A DNA stretch of 64,000 bases from Actinomycetales bacterium (lineage in GTDB: Bacteria > Actinomycetota > Actinomycetes > S36-B12): contig WGLX01000004.1 in assembly GCA_016125355.1 (NCBI GenBank), forward strand, positions 48,287 through 112,286, read 5' to 3'. The notes below the pieces were generated by a model, which was not told the DNA's origin, searched no databases, and saw nothing but the letters and a program-made list of their open reading frames with translations. The first letter of the stretch is position 1; each line of letters begins with the position of its first letter. The translations under genes were made by a program, and so were the position numbers. This document shows, in pieces, positions 1 to 8,774 of this stretch.

Positions 1-2006
1 GCCAGGGCCTTCAAGCCCGTATGGCGAAGGCCCATGGGTTCGCCAGCTCCGAGCAGCTCCTCGTAGACGTGCACCGCCATGTCCGTGGGCACGTACAGCT
101 CGTACCCCAGCTCGCCGAGGTAGGTGATGCGCACGCATAGCACCCGCGCGAACCCGAGGTCGATCTCGCGGGCCGTGCGGAACGGAAAGGCCTCGTTGGA
201 GAGGTCGACCGAGGTGAGCGACTGGAGCAGGGACCTCGAGCCCGGTCCCTGCACGTTGATCTGCGCCAGACCTGACGTGACGTCAGTGACCGCGGCGCGC
301 GACTCCCCCAGGTGGCGTCGCAGCCACGACGAGACATGGCCGTGCGCCGTGTCCGAGGCCACCACGAGGAACCGGTCGTCGATGAGCTTCGTGACCGTGA
401 GGTCGGCCTCGAGGGTGCCCTGCTCGTTGAGCCACTGCGTGTAGGTGATGACGCCGGGCTCGCCGTCGACGCGATTGGCGGACACGCGATCGAGCGCGCG
501 CCCCGCGTCACGGCCCTGCACCAGGAACTTCGCCATGAACGACATGTCCATGAGGCCGACGCCCTCGCGGATGGCGCGGTGCTCCTCCGCCCACTGGGGG
601 AACCAGCTCTGCCGCCCCCACGAGAGGTCGACAGTCTCGGGCGCGGTTCCCGACGGGTCGTACCAGTCAGCGCCCTCCCACCCGCTCACGTCGCGGAAGT
701 AGGCCCCGCGCGCCGCCAGCCGATCGTGGAGGGGTGACCTCTTGAGGCCTCGCGCCGTGCGCATGGACCGCCCCGGGTAGTGGGTCTGGTACACCATGCC
801 GAGGGTCTCCACCGTGCGCTCGGCGCGATAGCGCGGATTGAGCTGGAAGCGCTGCATCCGGTCCACGTTGAACCCGGTGACGTCGACGTCCGGGTGGCCG
901 TCGACGATCCATTGGGCGACGATCCGGCCCATGCCCCCGCCGGTCAGGATGCCGACGGAGTTCATGCCCGCTGCGACGAAGTAGTTGTCGATGTCCGGTG
1001 CCTCGCCGACGATGGGCGCGAGGTCGGGCGTGAACGACTCGGGGCCGCAGAAGAAGGTCCGGATGCCCGACTCGAGCGTGATCGGCACCCGGCTCATCGC
1101 CCGCTCGAGGTACGGGCCCATGCGCTCCCAGTCGGGGGTCAGCTGCCCGAAGGAGAAGTCGGCCGGGATCCCCTCGACGCTCCACGGGGCGCAGACCGGC
1201 TCGAAGAGCCCGATCATCAGTCCACTGCCCTCCTCGCGGTAGTAGCCATGTCGCGAGGGGTCCTCGAGGACCGGCCAGTCGGGATCCACGCCGTCGATCG
1301 GCTCCGTGATCAGGTAGTAGTGCTCCGCCGCCTGCAACGGGATGGCCACGCCGTTGCGCTCGCCCAGCTGCCGGGCCCACATGCCCGCGCAGTTGACGAT
1401 GTACTCGCACTCGATGTCGCCGGCGGATGTCATCACCCCGACGACCCGCGAGTCCCGCGTGAGCACCTGGTCGACGCTGACCCCCTCGATGATGCGCACG
1501 CCCTTCATGCGCGCCCCCTTGGCCAGGGCCATGGTGGCGTCCACCGGATTGACCCGGCCGTCGTCGGGGACGTAGAACCCACCGAGCAGGTCGGACACGT
1601 CGGCGAAGGGGAACAGCTCGACGATCTCCCGCGGACCGATCTCCTCCACGTTCAGCCCGACATGACGGTTGAACGCGGCCACCCGGCGGAACTCCTCCAG
1701 GCGACCCGGATCGGCGGCGGCCTCGATGAAGCCCACCGGCTTGAACCCCGTGGACTGCCCCGTTTCGGCCTCCAGCCGCGAGTACAGGCCTCGGGTGTAC
1801 TGGCGCATCGACATCGAGGTCTCGCTGAGGGAGCCGAAGCAGGTCATCAGGCCCGCGGCGTGCCAGGTCGTCCCGGAGGTGATGCGGTCCCGTTCCAGGA
1901 GCACCACGTCGTTCCATCCGAGGTGCCCGAGGTGGTAGGCGATCGAGGTGCCGATCACGCCGCCGCCGATGATCACGACCCGCGCTCGCGCGGGGATATC
2001 CGTCAT
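1..2006 (-). CDS. FAD-dependent dimethylglycine/sarcosine dehydrogenase-like oxidoreductase, 3' end beyond the window
   Basis: The start at 2006 opens a continuous frame of about 668 codons that leaves the window at base 1. The N-terminus is a Rossmann FAD-binding fold: GGGVIG at residues 14-19, the acidic end of beta-2 at E38, then SGTTWHAAGL (44-53). In dimethylglycine dehydrogenases the His of this motif carries the covalently attached FAD. The distal part reads as the GcvT/aminomethyltransferase domain (for example GAGEPMGLRHTGLKAL at the truncated end). The family oxidises N-methylated glycines and passes the one-carbon unit to tetrahydrofolate in the cytoplasm. Family members are about 800-830 aa, so roughly 150 C-terminal residues are missing here. 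The exact N-methyl substrate cannot be read from the sequence. Confidence 0.85.
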   Translation of the reverse strand, partial: MTDIPARARVVIIGGGVIGTSIAYHLGHLGWNDVVLLERDRITSGTTWHAAGLMTCFGSLSETSMSMRQYTRGLYSRLEAETGQSTGFKPVGFIEAAADPGRLEEFRRVAAFNRHVGLNVEEIGPREIVELFPFADVSDLLGGFYVPDDGRVNPVDATMALAKGARMKGVRIIEGVSVDQVLTRDSRVVGVMTSAGDIECEYIVNCAGMWARQLGERNGVAIPLQAAEHYYLITEPIDGVDPDWPVLEDPSRHGYYREEGSGLMIGLFEPVCAPWSVEGIPADFSFGQLTPDWERMGPYLERAMSRVPITLESGIRTFFCGPESFTPDLAPIVGEAPDIDNYFVAAGMNSVGILTGGGMGRIVAQWIVDGHPDVDVTGFNVDRMQRFQLNPRYRAERTVETLGMVYQTHYPGRSMRTARGLKRSPLHDRLAARGAYFRDVSGWEGADWYDPSGTAPETVDLSWGRQSWFPQWAEEHRAIREGVGLMDMSFMAKFLVQGRDAGRALDRVSANRVDGEPGVITYTQWLNEQGTLEADLTVTKLIDDRFLVVASDTAHGHVSSWLRRHLGESRAAVTDVTSGLAQINVQGPGSRSLLQSLTSVDLSNEAFPFRTAREIDLGFARVLCVRITYLGELGYELYVPTDMAVHVYEELLGAGEPMGLRHTGLKAL

Positions 2007-2070
2007 GCAGATGAGCGTAGTGAGCGTGCCCTCCCCGCCCTCGCGCTCGGCTCGGTCCATGATGGTCGGC

Positions 2071-2871
2071 ATGGCTGACGAGCAGGACATCGACGCCGCA
2101 GAGGAGGCCGCGGGCCTTCGCAACCCCAGCTACGAGATCTTCATGGCGGCGCTGTCCATCCTGTCGATCATCAACCTGGTGCTGGCCTGGTTCATCGCCG
2201 ACGAGTCGATGAGCTACATCATCCAGGGCATCAACTTCCTGCTCACGCTGTGCTTCGCGGGCGACTTCATCTATCGGCTGTACACCGCGAAGAGCCGCTC
2301 GCACTACTTCTTCCGTGACTTCGGCTGGGCCGACATGCTGGCCAGCATCCCGTTCGCCCAGACGAACGCCCTCCGGGTCTTCCGGCTCATCAAGGTCTAC
2401 CGCCTGCTGCGCGACTACGGCGCCCGGAACATCATCCGGAGCATCATCAAGGATCGCGCCGACAGCGCCCTGCTCTCGCTGTTCTTCGTCGGCATCATCA
2501 TGCTGGAGTTCGGCAGTCTGCAGATGCTGCGCCTCGAGGTCAATGCGCCCGGGGCCAACATCACGAACGCCTCGGATGCCCTCTGGTACGTCATCGTCAC
2601 GATGTCGACCGTCGGCTACGGCGACACCTACCCCGTCACCAACCCCGGCCGCGTTATGGGCATCATCATCATCGTCGTAGGCGTGGGCATCTTCGGCACG
2701 CTGACCGGCTTCCTCGCCAACGCCTTCCTCTCCCCGAAGAAGGAGAGGAAGCAGGAGAAGCAGCCGCCGACCGATGTCCATGCGCAGCTCGAGGCGCTCA
2801 AGGAGCTCTCCAGCCAGCAGCAGGCCGCGATCGCCCGTCTGGAGTCGCTGCTCGGCAAGTCGTCCGGCTAG
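2071..2871 (+). CDS. Voltage-gated-type potassium channel with C-terminal coiled coil
   Basis: A 266-aa ion-transport-family protein. Several hydrophobic segments precede an S4-like stretch with spaced arginines/lysines (LRVFRLIKVYRLLR, 101-114). The pore loop carries the K+ selectivity filter TVGYGD at 180-185, followed by the inner helix at about 195-220. The C-terminus (235-262) is a short amphipathic coiled coil that probably assists tetramerisation. In-frame ATGs also exist at 2059 and 2062; 2071 is preferred because the conserved part begins right after it. The promoter region is shared with the divergent flavoprotein starting at 2006. The gene converges on the next one, only 6 nt away. 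K+ selectivity is well supported; the voltage sensitivity is inferred. Confidence 0.85.
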   Translation: MADEQDIDAAEEAAGLRNPSYEIFMAALSILSIINLVLAWFIADESMSYIIQGINFLLTLCFAGDFIYRLYTAKSRSHYFFRDFGWADMLASIPFAQTNALRVFRLIKVYRLLRDYGARNIIRSIIKDRADSALLSLFFVGIIMLEFGSLQMLRLEVNAPGANITNASDALWYVIVTMSTVGYGDTYPVTNPGRVMGIIIIVVGVGIFGTLTGFLANAFLSPKKERKQEKQPPTDVHAQLEALKELSSQQQAAIARLESLLGKSSG

Positions 2872-2877
2872 CGCGGG

Positions 2878-5343
2878 CTACACGTACTCGTGGCGGCGGA
2901 GCCAGCGCATGGCGACGGACCCCCACAGCGGCGGCAGGTAGAAGGTGACGAGGCGGTAGGCGATCGCTGTGCCCATGGCGACGGGTGCGGGGATCCCCAC
3001 CGCCTGCAGGCCGGCGGTGTAGCCCGCCTCGGCCACGCCCATCCCACCGGGAACGGGCATCAGCCCGTTGAACAGGCTGACCGCCGTGTTGATGAGGATG
3101 AGCTGCGACAGGGCGGCGCTCTCCCCGAAGGCGGCGAGGGTGATGCCGAGGATCACCGCCTGGATGACCTGCGCGCCGAGGTTGCCCAGGATCATCATGG
3201 CCACCTTGCGCGGCTGCCGGACGACGGACAGGGCGTCGCCTGCTTTGGCCCGCTGCTCCGCCACCTTGGTACGGATCCGCGGCACGTTGCCCAGCAGGCG
3301 CTGGCGCAGCCGCGGCACGAGCAGGGTGACGACGAGAGCCACCACGGCGAAGGCGATCACGATGGCGATCGTCGAGCGCCCCGAGTCCGTCGTGGTGGAC
3401 GTCGATGTGGTGGTTGAGCCGAACACCTGCGTGGTGAATCCCGGCAGGCTGGACACGAGGATGAGCACGATCAGCGAGATCTGCACGAGGAAGCCACTGA
3501 AGCTGTCGATCATGCCCATCGTGACCGCGGGAGTCGGTGCGATGCCGAACCGTTGGAAGAACCGGACCTCCAGTGCCAGCCGCGCGGCCGTGGACGGCAG
3601 GACGAGCGCGATGAACTGGATCCCGTACTGGAGCATCAACACCGGGAAGTAGGTGAGCCGGGCAGTCGTCGAGCCCAGGGTCGAGAAGGCGAGGGCCATC
3701 TGGATCGTGGGTGACAGCACCAGGGCCACGACGAGGATCGCGACGTTGGCCGAGGACAGCGCATCGAGGACGCTGGCCATGTCCACGCCGGCAAACATCC
3801 CGACGAGCACGTAGGCCATGACGGCGATCAACGCGACGAGGGCCACCGACTTGACCGTGACGCGGCGCAGCTGCTGAAGAGCGGGCGCCGGGACGTCAAG
3901 TCGTTCGATCGCCGCGGCCTGGAGGTCCTTCAGGGTCCAGTCGGCCGCACGCACCCGATCCCGGGTGACACGACCGAGGGCGGCGGGCTGCAGGTAGGGC
4001 AGGAGGGCGAGCAGCCCGTCGCGACCGATCACCCGGTCCACGGCGTCGAGCGCCCGGTCGATTCCCACAAGGCCGGCAGTGGCCACCAGCAGCTGCACAT
4101 CCTCGATGAGCAGGTCCCGGTCATCCGCGGTGAGATCCGCGTCGGCGAAGTCCATGAGCACCGGTTCGCCGTTCGGGTCGAGCACCAGGTGCCGGTCGTC
4201 GATGCGACCGTGCGTCATGCCTGCATCGTGCAAGGCAGCCGCGCTGCGCCAGAGCGTGTCGAGCTGCTCATCGCTGACCGCATCGAGCGAGGCGAGAGTC
4301 GGCCCAGGGGCAGTCGTCACGACAAGGGCATCGCGTTGCTGCGAGGCGCCCACGGCGACGAGGTCGAGGGTTCGGCAGCCGGCACGTTGCGCCAGCAGGA
4401 TGGCCAGCGCCTCGTGCTCGACGCGGGACCGTCGGCTGCTGCCCAGACGGGGCATCTCGCCACGCCGGGTCAAGGCTGTCCAGAGCGAGCCCACCGCCTG
4501 GGTGTCCCAGGCGTCCCGGCCGTAGACCTTGACGAGCACATCGGGTGGGCCGGCCCGGTGGGCGCGCCACAGGACCTCGCCCGACACCTCGTCCCGAACG
4601 TCGGAGGCCCCGTCGACGTCGATCCCGAGATCGGCTAGGGCGATCTCCACCTGCTCCTCGGTGAGCAGGCCCTGGGGCGAGCCGAGGATCAGGTGCGCGA
4701 GGGCAGCCGCCCCCACGCCGAGCACGGCGCCCGCGAAGGCGCCCACCGGCAGGGCGAGCCCGAGCCCCGCCACGGACGTCGCTGCCAGCACGATCAGGAC
4801 CCGCCCCCAGTAGCGCAGGGGACGGGTGACGTGCGGGCTCGCCACCACGATGATGGCCGTGCCGACCGCCAGGCGAGCGGCCACGTAGATGGGCTGGTCG
4901 GGGGTGGAGACGATCGCCTGCAGGGTGTCTCCCGGCGACGTGCCGGCGGCCGCCCCCGCGGCCAGGCTGCCCAGGACCGCGATTCCCGCCGCGAGCAGCA
5001 TGTCCAGTGTCAGCCGGCGGCGTCCCCGGAACACCAGTGGGAGGACGAGCAGCGCGACGCCCCAGATCGTGAAGACGGCGTAGGTGGCCCCCCAGAGAAC
5101 GTCCGTCACCGAGGGCAGCGCGTTGAGCAGGCTGACGATGGCCGTGTCCACGGTGCCCGGACCGGGAGCCACCAGCCCGAGGACGACCAGTGTCCCGACA
5201 GAGCCGATGAGCAGCAGCACGTCCGTGGGCCGCCGCATCCGTCGATCGGAGACACCTGACGACCAGATGCGGACGAGGTCGTGCCAGCCGAAACGAGCGG
5301 AGCCGCGCGTGGCGACCCCGCTCGATGACTGGTTACCGGCCAC
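2878..5343 (-). CDS. Lysylphosphatidylglycerol-synthase-like/flippase-like membrane protein with an internal kinase-like domain
   Basis: An 821-aa protein with three parts. The N-terminal membrane region (about 45-220) has six or so helices. A soluble insert (about 225-490) shows kinase-like features: VKVYGRD with K272, a catalytic-loop-like HGRIDDRHLV (378-387) and MDFADAD (397-403), resembling aminoglycoside-phosphotransferase/RIO folds. The C-terminal multi-helix domain (about 495-821) is of the lysylphosphatidylglycerol synthase TM region/UPF0104 type and includes the conserved PVPGGMGVAE motif. No aminoacyl-transferase domain is present, so it should not be called MprF. It may move a lipid-linked substrate. 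Whether the kinase-like part is active is unknown. Confidence 0.75.
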   Translation of the reverse strand: MAGNQSSSGVATRGSARFGWHDLVRIWSSGVSDRRMRRPTDVLLLIGSVGTLVVLGLVAPGPGTVDTAIVSLLNALPSVTDVLWGATYAVFTIWGVALLVLPLVFRGRRRLTLDMLLAAGIAVLGSLAAGAAAGTSPGDTLQAIVSTPDQPIYVAARLAVGTAIIVVASPHVTRPLRYWGRVLIVLAATSVAGLGLALPVGAFAGAVLGVGAAALAHLILGSPQGLLTEEQVEIALADLGIDVDGASDVRDEVSGEVLWRAHRAGPPDVLVKVYGRDAWDTQAVGSLWTALTRRGEMPRLGSSRRSRVEHEALAILLAQRAGCRTLDLVAVGASQQRDALVVTTAPGPTLASLDAVSDEQLDTLWRSAAALHDAGMTHGRIDDRHLVLDPNGEPVLMDFADADLTADDRDLLIEDVQLLVATAGLVGIDRALDAVDRVIGRDGLLALLPYLQPAALGRVTRDRVRAADWTLKDLQAAAIERLDVPAPALQQLRRVTVKSVALVALIAVMAYVLVGMFAGVDMASVLDALSSANVAILVVALVLSPTIQMALAFSTLGSTTARLTYFPVLMLQYGIQFIALVLPSTAARLALEVRFFQRFGIAPTPAVTMGMIDSFSGFLVQISLIVLILVSSLPGFTTQVFGSTTTSTSTTTDSGRSTIAIVIAFAVVALVVTLLVPRLRQRLLGNVPRIRTKVAEQRAKAGDALSVVRQPRKVAMMILGNLGAQVIQAVILGITLAAFGESAALSQLILINTAVSLFNGLMPVPGGMGVAEAGYTAGLQAVGIPAPVAMGTAIAYRLVTFYLPPLWGSVAMRWLRRHEYV

Positions 5344-5372
5344 TCGACCTCCGCATCGGTGCTCGGGCGACC

Positions 5373-6239
5373 CTAGTACGGCTCGGCGATGCGATACCCC
5401 GTCAAGTCCATGGGAGGCGTCCTGCCAGTCGTCCGCCGCCGAGGCAGCCGCACGTCCCTCTCCGCCGCAGGCGTGTACGGGATGCGCTGCAGCAGGTCGG
5501 TGATCGTGTTCAGGCGCCCCCGCTTCTTGTCATCCGTGTGGACGACGTGCCACGGCGCCCATGTCGTACTGGTGCGGGCGATCATGGCGTCGCGCGCCTG
5601 CGTGTACTCGACCCACTTCGTGTACGACTTGAGGTCCATGTCGGTGAGCTTCCAGGTCTTGCGGGGATCGTGGATCCTGCTCGTGAGCCGTCTCTTCTGC
5701 TCCTCGGGGCTTACCTCGAGCCAGTACTTCAGGAGGTGGATGCCCGAGGTGACCATGGCCTCCTCGACGTAGGGCGCCTGCTCGAGGAACCGCTCGGTCT
5801 GCTCCGGCGTGCAGAAGCCCATCACCCTCTCCACCCCGGCGCGGTTGTACCAGCTGCGATCGAAGATCACGACCTCACCCGCCGACGGGAAGTGCTTGAT
5901 GTAGCGCTGGATGTACATCTGGGACTTCTCCGCGTCAGTGGGGGCGGGCAGGGCGACGACCCGGAACACCCGCGGGCTCACGCGTTCGGTGATCGCCTTG
6001 ATGGTGCCGCCCTTGCCGGCGGTGTCCCGCCCCTCGAAGACGATGACGATCTTCGCCCCCGTGTCCTTGACCCAGTCCTGCATCGCCACCAGCTCGCCGT
6101 GCAGGGGACGCAGCAGCGCCTGGTACTCCTTCTCCTTCATCCGCGCACGCGGCTCCACGGCCGCGGGGGCGGCGCCATGAACGGCCGGGAGCTCCTCCGA
6201 TCGCGACTTCTTGCCTTTCTTCGCGTTCTTCTTGGCCAT
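5373..6239 (-). CDS. ppk2: Polyphosphate kinase 2 (PPK2 family)
   Basis: A 288-aa cytoplasmic enzyme transferring phosphate between polyphosphate and nucleotides. Walker A is FEGRDTAGKGGT at 69-79. The Walker B/lid region follows with VVIFDRSWYNRAGVERVMGF, and downstream comes the conserved LLKYWLEVSPEEQKRR and DPRKTWKLTDMD. The start at 6239 follows a GGAGGAG Shine-Dalgarno; an upstream extension to 6386 is open but lacks family similarity. The N-terminus is Lys-rich (MAKKNAKKGKK). Length and motifs fit single-domain PPK2 enzymes; the nucleotide preference (ADP, GDP or AMP) cannot be fixed by eye. Transcribed divergently from the Pr6Pr gene. Confidence 0.9.
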   Translation of the reverse strand: MAKKNAKKGKKSRSEELPAVHGAAPAAVEPRARMKEKEYQALLRPLHGELVAMQDWVKDTGAKIVIVFEGRDTAGKGGTIKAITERVSPRVFRVVALPAPTDAEKSQMYIQRYIKHFPSAGEVVIFDRSWYNRAGVERVMGFCTPEQTERFLEQAPYVEEAMVTSGIHLLKYWLEVSPEEQKRRLTSRIHDPRKTWKLTDMDLKSYTKWVEYTQARDAMIARTSTTWAPWHVVHTDDKKRGRLNTITDLLQRIPYTPAAERDVRLPRRRTTGRTPPMDLTGYRIAEPY

Positions 6240-6337
6240 GACCGCTCCTCCGTCGCCGCCCCAAGGATTCAAGTCTGCCGCTAACACCGCCGGGATTGCC
6301 TGCTTCGCTCGAACACGGCGGCGTACCGTGTGCTCCC

Positions 6338-7105
6338 ATGACGACCCCCTCCTCCTCGTCCTCTGCTCCCCTCGAGACCCCGTCATACGGTCGCGCGCTG
6401 CTCGCCCTCAATGCCCTCGTGGCCTGGACCGCTGTCGTGGTCTCGTTCACGCTCAACATCAGCGGGTACTACGCGGGGACGTACGACCTCGCCAACCCGA
6501 CCATCCTGGAGAACGTCCCTGGCGGTGACGACACCGTCTTTGAGCGCTTCTTCGACTGGACGACGTACTTCACGATCCTCAGCAACATCACGGTCGCCGT
6601 GGTCCTGACCGTCCTCGTCATGCGGCCCGGACTGTTCACCCGCCGGGATGGGGTCGGCACGCTCTGGCGTACCCTCCGGCTGGACAGCGTGCTCATGATC
6701 ACCATCACCGGCGTGGTCTACAACCTGCTCCTCGCGGAGGGTGGCCTCAGCGGATGGGGGCTGATCAGCAACACCCTCCTGCACTGGATCACCCCGCTGG
6801 TCACACCCATCGTCTGGATCATCGCCGGCCCCCGGGGCCTGATCCAAGGCCGCATCATCCCGCTGTCCCTCGTCCTGCCCCTGATCTGGGCGACCTACGC
6901 GCTCATCCGCGGACAAGTCATCGGTGCCTACCCGTATCCGTTCCTCGACGTGGCCACGAAGGGGCTGGCCTACGTCCTCGTCTTCATCGCCGTCATCATG
7001 GTCGTCGCCATGATCCTCGCGCTGATCCTGTGGGCCGTCGACACGGGACTGAGATGGACGCTCCGCGGTCGAACCGCGGCCGAGCCCGTGGGAGAGGAGG
7101 CATGA
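6338..7105 (+). CDS. Pr6Pr-family membrane protein
   Basis: A 255-aa integral membrane protein with about six hydrophobic helices and the family-typical pattern: an early TM helix, FFDWTTYFTILSN, then TGVVYNLLL and a LLHWITPLVTPIVWI segment. Its function is not established. The ATG at 6338 is chosen because upstream codons are not protein-like. The stop overlaps the start of the next gene (ATGA), so it is translationally coupled to the SDR gene. Confidence 0.75.
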   Translation: MTTPSSSSSAPLETPSYGRALLALNALVAWTAVVVSFTLNISGYYAGTYDLANPTILENVPGGDDTVFERFFDWTTYFTILSNITVAVVLTVLVMRPGLFTRRDGVGTLWRTLRLDSVLMITITGVVYNLLLAEGGLSGWGLISNTLLHWITPLVTPIVWIIAGPRGLIQGRIIPLSLVLPLIWATYALIRGQVIGAYPYPFLDVATKGLAYVLVFIAVIMVVAMILALILWAVDTGLRWTLRGRTAAEPVGEEA

Positions 7106-7857
7106 CGGCGCCGCGCATCGCCGTCGTCACGGGTGCTGCCCGCGGCATCGGCGCCGCCACGGCCCGTCGCCTCGCGCGGACGGGTCTCCATGTGGCCCTC
7201 GTCGACCGCGAGCCGGACGCCTGCCAGGAGGTGGCCCACGAGATCCGGGCGGCCGGTGGCCAGGCCATCGACGTGGCCGCCGATGTGGTGGATGAGGGGG
7301 CCGTCACCGCTGCGGTCGAGTCAGTCGTCGAACGGCTCGGTCCGCCGACCATCCTCGTCAACAACGCCGGCATCCTCCGCGACAACCTGCTGTTCAAGAT
7401 GTCGGTCGACGACTGGGACGACGTCATGCGGGTGCACCTGCGCGGGGCCTTCCTCATGACGCGGGCCGTGCAGTCGCACATGGTGGCGGCGAAGTGGGGC
7501 CGGGTCATCAGCCTGTCCAGCACCTCATCCCTGGGCAATCGCGGCCAGGTCAACTACGCCGCGGCGAAGGCCGGCCTGCAGGGGTTCACCAAGACGGTGG
7601 CCCTCGAGCTCGGTCCGTTCGGGGTGACCGCCAATGCCGTCGCTCCCGGGTTCATCGCCACCGACATGACCGCGGCGACGGCTGAGCGGATGGGCGTGCC
7701 CTTCGAGGAGTTCCAGGAGACGGTCGCCGCGCAGACGGCGGTGCGCCGCGTCGGCCGGCCCGAGGATGTGGCCAACGTGATCTCCTTCCTCGCGTCCGAC
7801 GAGGCGTCGTTCGTCTCCGGCCAGGTCATCTACGTCGCGGGAGGGCCGACCATCTAG
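7102..7857 (+). CDS. FabG-like SDR-family 3-oxoacyl-ACP reductase
   Basis: A 251-aa classical short-chain dehydrogenase. It has the TGAARGIG cofactor motif (10-17), NNAG (87-90), an SS pair before the catalytic Tyr, and YAAAK with Y152 and K156. The C-terminal part has the FabG-type APGFIATDMT and the VSGQVIYVAGG ending. It probably reduces a 3-oxoacyl thioester or a related ketone with NADPH. The ATG lies in an ATGA overlap with the Pr6Pr gene and has a strong GGAGAGGAGG ribosome site. The 3' end overlaps the convergent thioesterase by 4 nt. As an orphan FabG paralogue its exact substrate is open. Confidence 0.85.
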   Translation: MTAPRIAVVTGAARGIGAATARRLARTGLHVALVDREPDACQEVAHEIRAAGGQAIDVAADVVDEGAVTAAVESVVERLGPPTILVNNAGILRDNLLFKMSVDDWDDVMRVHLRGAFLMTRAVQSHMVAAKWGRVISLSSTSSLGNRGQVNYAAAKAGLQGFTKTVALELGPFGVTANAVAPGFIATDMTAATAERMGVPFEEFQETVAAQTAVRRVGRPEDVANVISFLASDEASFVSGQVIYVAGGPTI

Positions 7858-8330
7858 GTCGCCGGCCGAGGCCGAGGGCGCCACCTCTTCCACAGGGCGG
7901 ATGCCTCGGCTCGGGGCTTGCCGTCGTAGTGGAGCGTCACGTCGACGATGGCAGCGGCATCGTCGATGGAGCTGACCACGGCCCTCAGCTCCACCGGGGC
8001 GTCGAGCGGAGCAGGCCGCAGGTAGCGCAGGTCGAGGCCGGCGGTGACGAAGGGGTAGGGCATGTCGTCCGCCGGCTGCATGCCGAGCGCATCCGCTGCG
8101 TGGAACACGGCGGCGCCGCTGTGGCAGTCGAGGAGCGTCGCGATGATGCCGCCGTTGAGGAAGCCGATCCCGTTGTCGTGCTCCGGCCAAGGCAGGAAGG
8201 TGGCGACGGTCTCGTCGCCGGCCGGGAAGCTCCGCAGGTGCAGGCCCTTGGGGTTCGCGTGCCCGCATCCGAAGCAGGTCGCCCACGGGTACAGCCGCTC
8301 CTGGATGCTCACCTCGGCATCGTGATCCAT
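7854..8330 (-). CDS. PaaI-family hotdog-fold thioesterase
   Basis: A 158-aa protein with the PaaI/YbgC-like hotdog signature: FLNGGIIATLLDCHSGAAV, where the residues after the loop carry the catalytic Asp region, and a late TAGLDLRYLRPAP strand. The N-terminal CFGCGHANPKGLHLR (with CxxC and a His) is typical of a thioesterase subfamily. It likely hydrolyses an acyl-CoA. The gene is convergent with the FabG-like SDR (4-nt overlap) and divergent from another hotdog gene whose start is 19 nt away. Confidence 0.8.
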   Translation of the reverse strand: MDHDAEVSIQERLYPWATCFGCGHANPKGLHLRSFPAGDETVATFLPWPEHDNGIGFLNGGIIATLLDCHSGAAVFHAADALGMQPADDMPYPFVTAGLDLRYLRPAPLDAPVELRAVVSSIDDAAAIVDVTLHYDGKPRAEASALWKRWRPRPRPAT

Positions 8331-8348
8331 GCATGGCAAGGTACCCCC

Positions 8349-8774
8349 ATGCCACGGCTTCTGGACGACAGTGCCCGCACCCGGCTCCTGGGTGCTGTCG
8401 GCACGGCCCGCCTGACCGTGGCGCGTGCCGACACCGCCGACGCCCTCGGCAGCGGGGACCTCCCGGTCCTCGCCACGCCGAGGATGGTCGCCCTCATGGA
8501 GGAGGCCGCCTGCTCCGCGGTCGCCGACCTGCTGCCCCCGGGGGTGACCACCGTCGGCACGCACATCGACACCCGGCACACCGCACCCAGCCCGGTGGGC
8601 GCGGAGATCGAGGCGACGGCCAGGCTCATCGCGACCGAGGGCGACCGTCTGGGCTTCGAGGTCGAGGCGGTGCAGCGCGGTGGTCCCGCACCCGTGCGCA
8701 TCGGGTCGGGCTCGCACACCCGCGTGGCCGTCGACCGCTCGGGATTCCTCGCTCGCCTAGATCCCGAGCGTTGA
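8349..8774 (+). CDS. FlK-like hotdog thioesterase
   Basis: A 141-aa hotdog protein resembling fluoroacetyl-CoA-thioesterase-like proteins: ATPRMVALMEEAACSAVADLLPPGVTTVG followed by HIDTRHTAPSPVG and a final strand region. The combination TP-x-M-x2-LMEEA and H-x5-H-x-APSP is the hallmark of this group. Fluoroacetyl specificity is not implied; most homologues act on unknown acyl-CoAs. Its 3' end overlaps the convergent ThDP enzyme by 18 nt. It is divergent from the PaaI-type thioesterase. Confidence 0.75.
   Translation: MPRLLDDSARTRLLGAVGTARLTVARADTADALGSGDLPVLATPRMVALMEEAACSAVADLLPPGVTTVGTHIDTRHTAPSPVGAEIEATARLIATEGDRLGFEVEAVQRGGPAPVRIGSGSHTRVAVDRSGFLARLDPER

Noticed and set aside
667..2781. 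704-codon minus-strand frame overlapping the flavoprotein and the K+ channel
   Set aside because: It crosses two recognisable genes in the wrong frame, with Asp/Arg-rich low-complexity text and no family pattern.
2878..5343. Call as MprF (lysylphosphatidylglycerol synthase)
   Set aside because: The C-terminal aminoacyl-transferase domain is missing; only the membrane region resembles the family.
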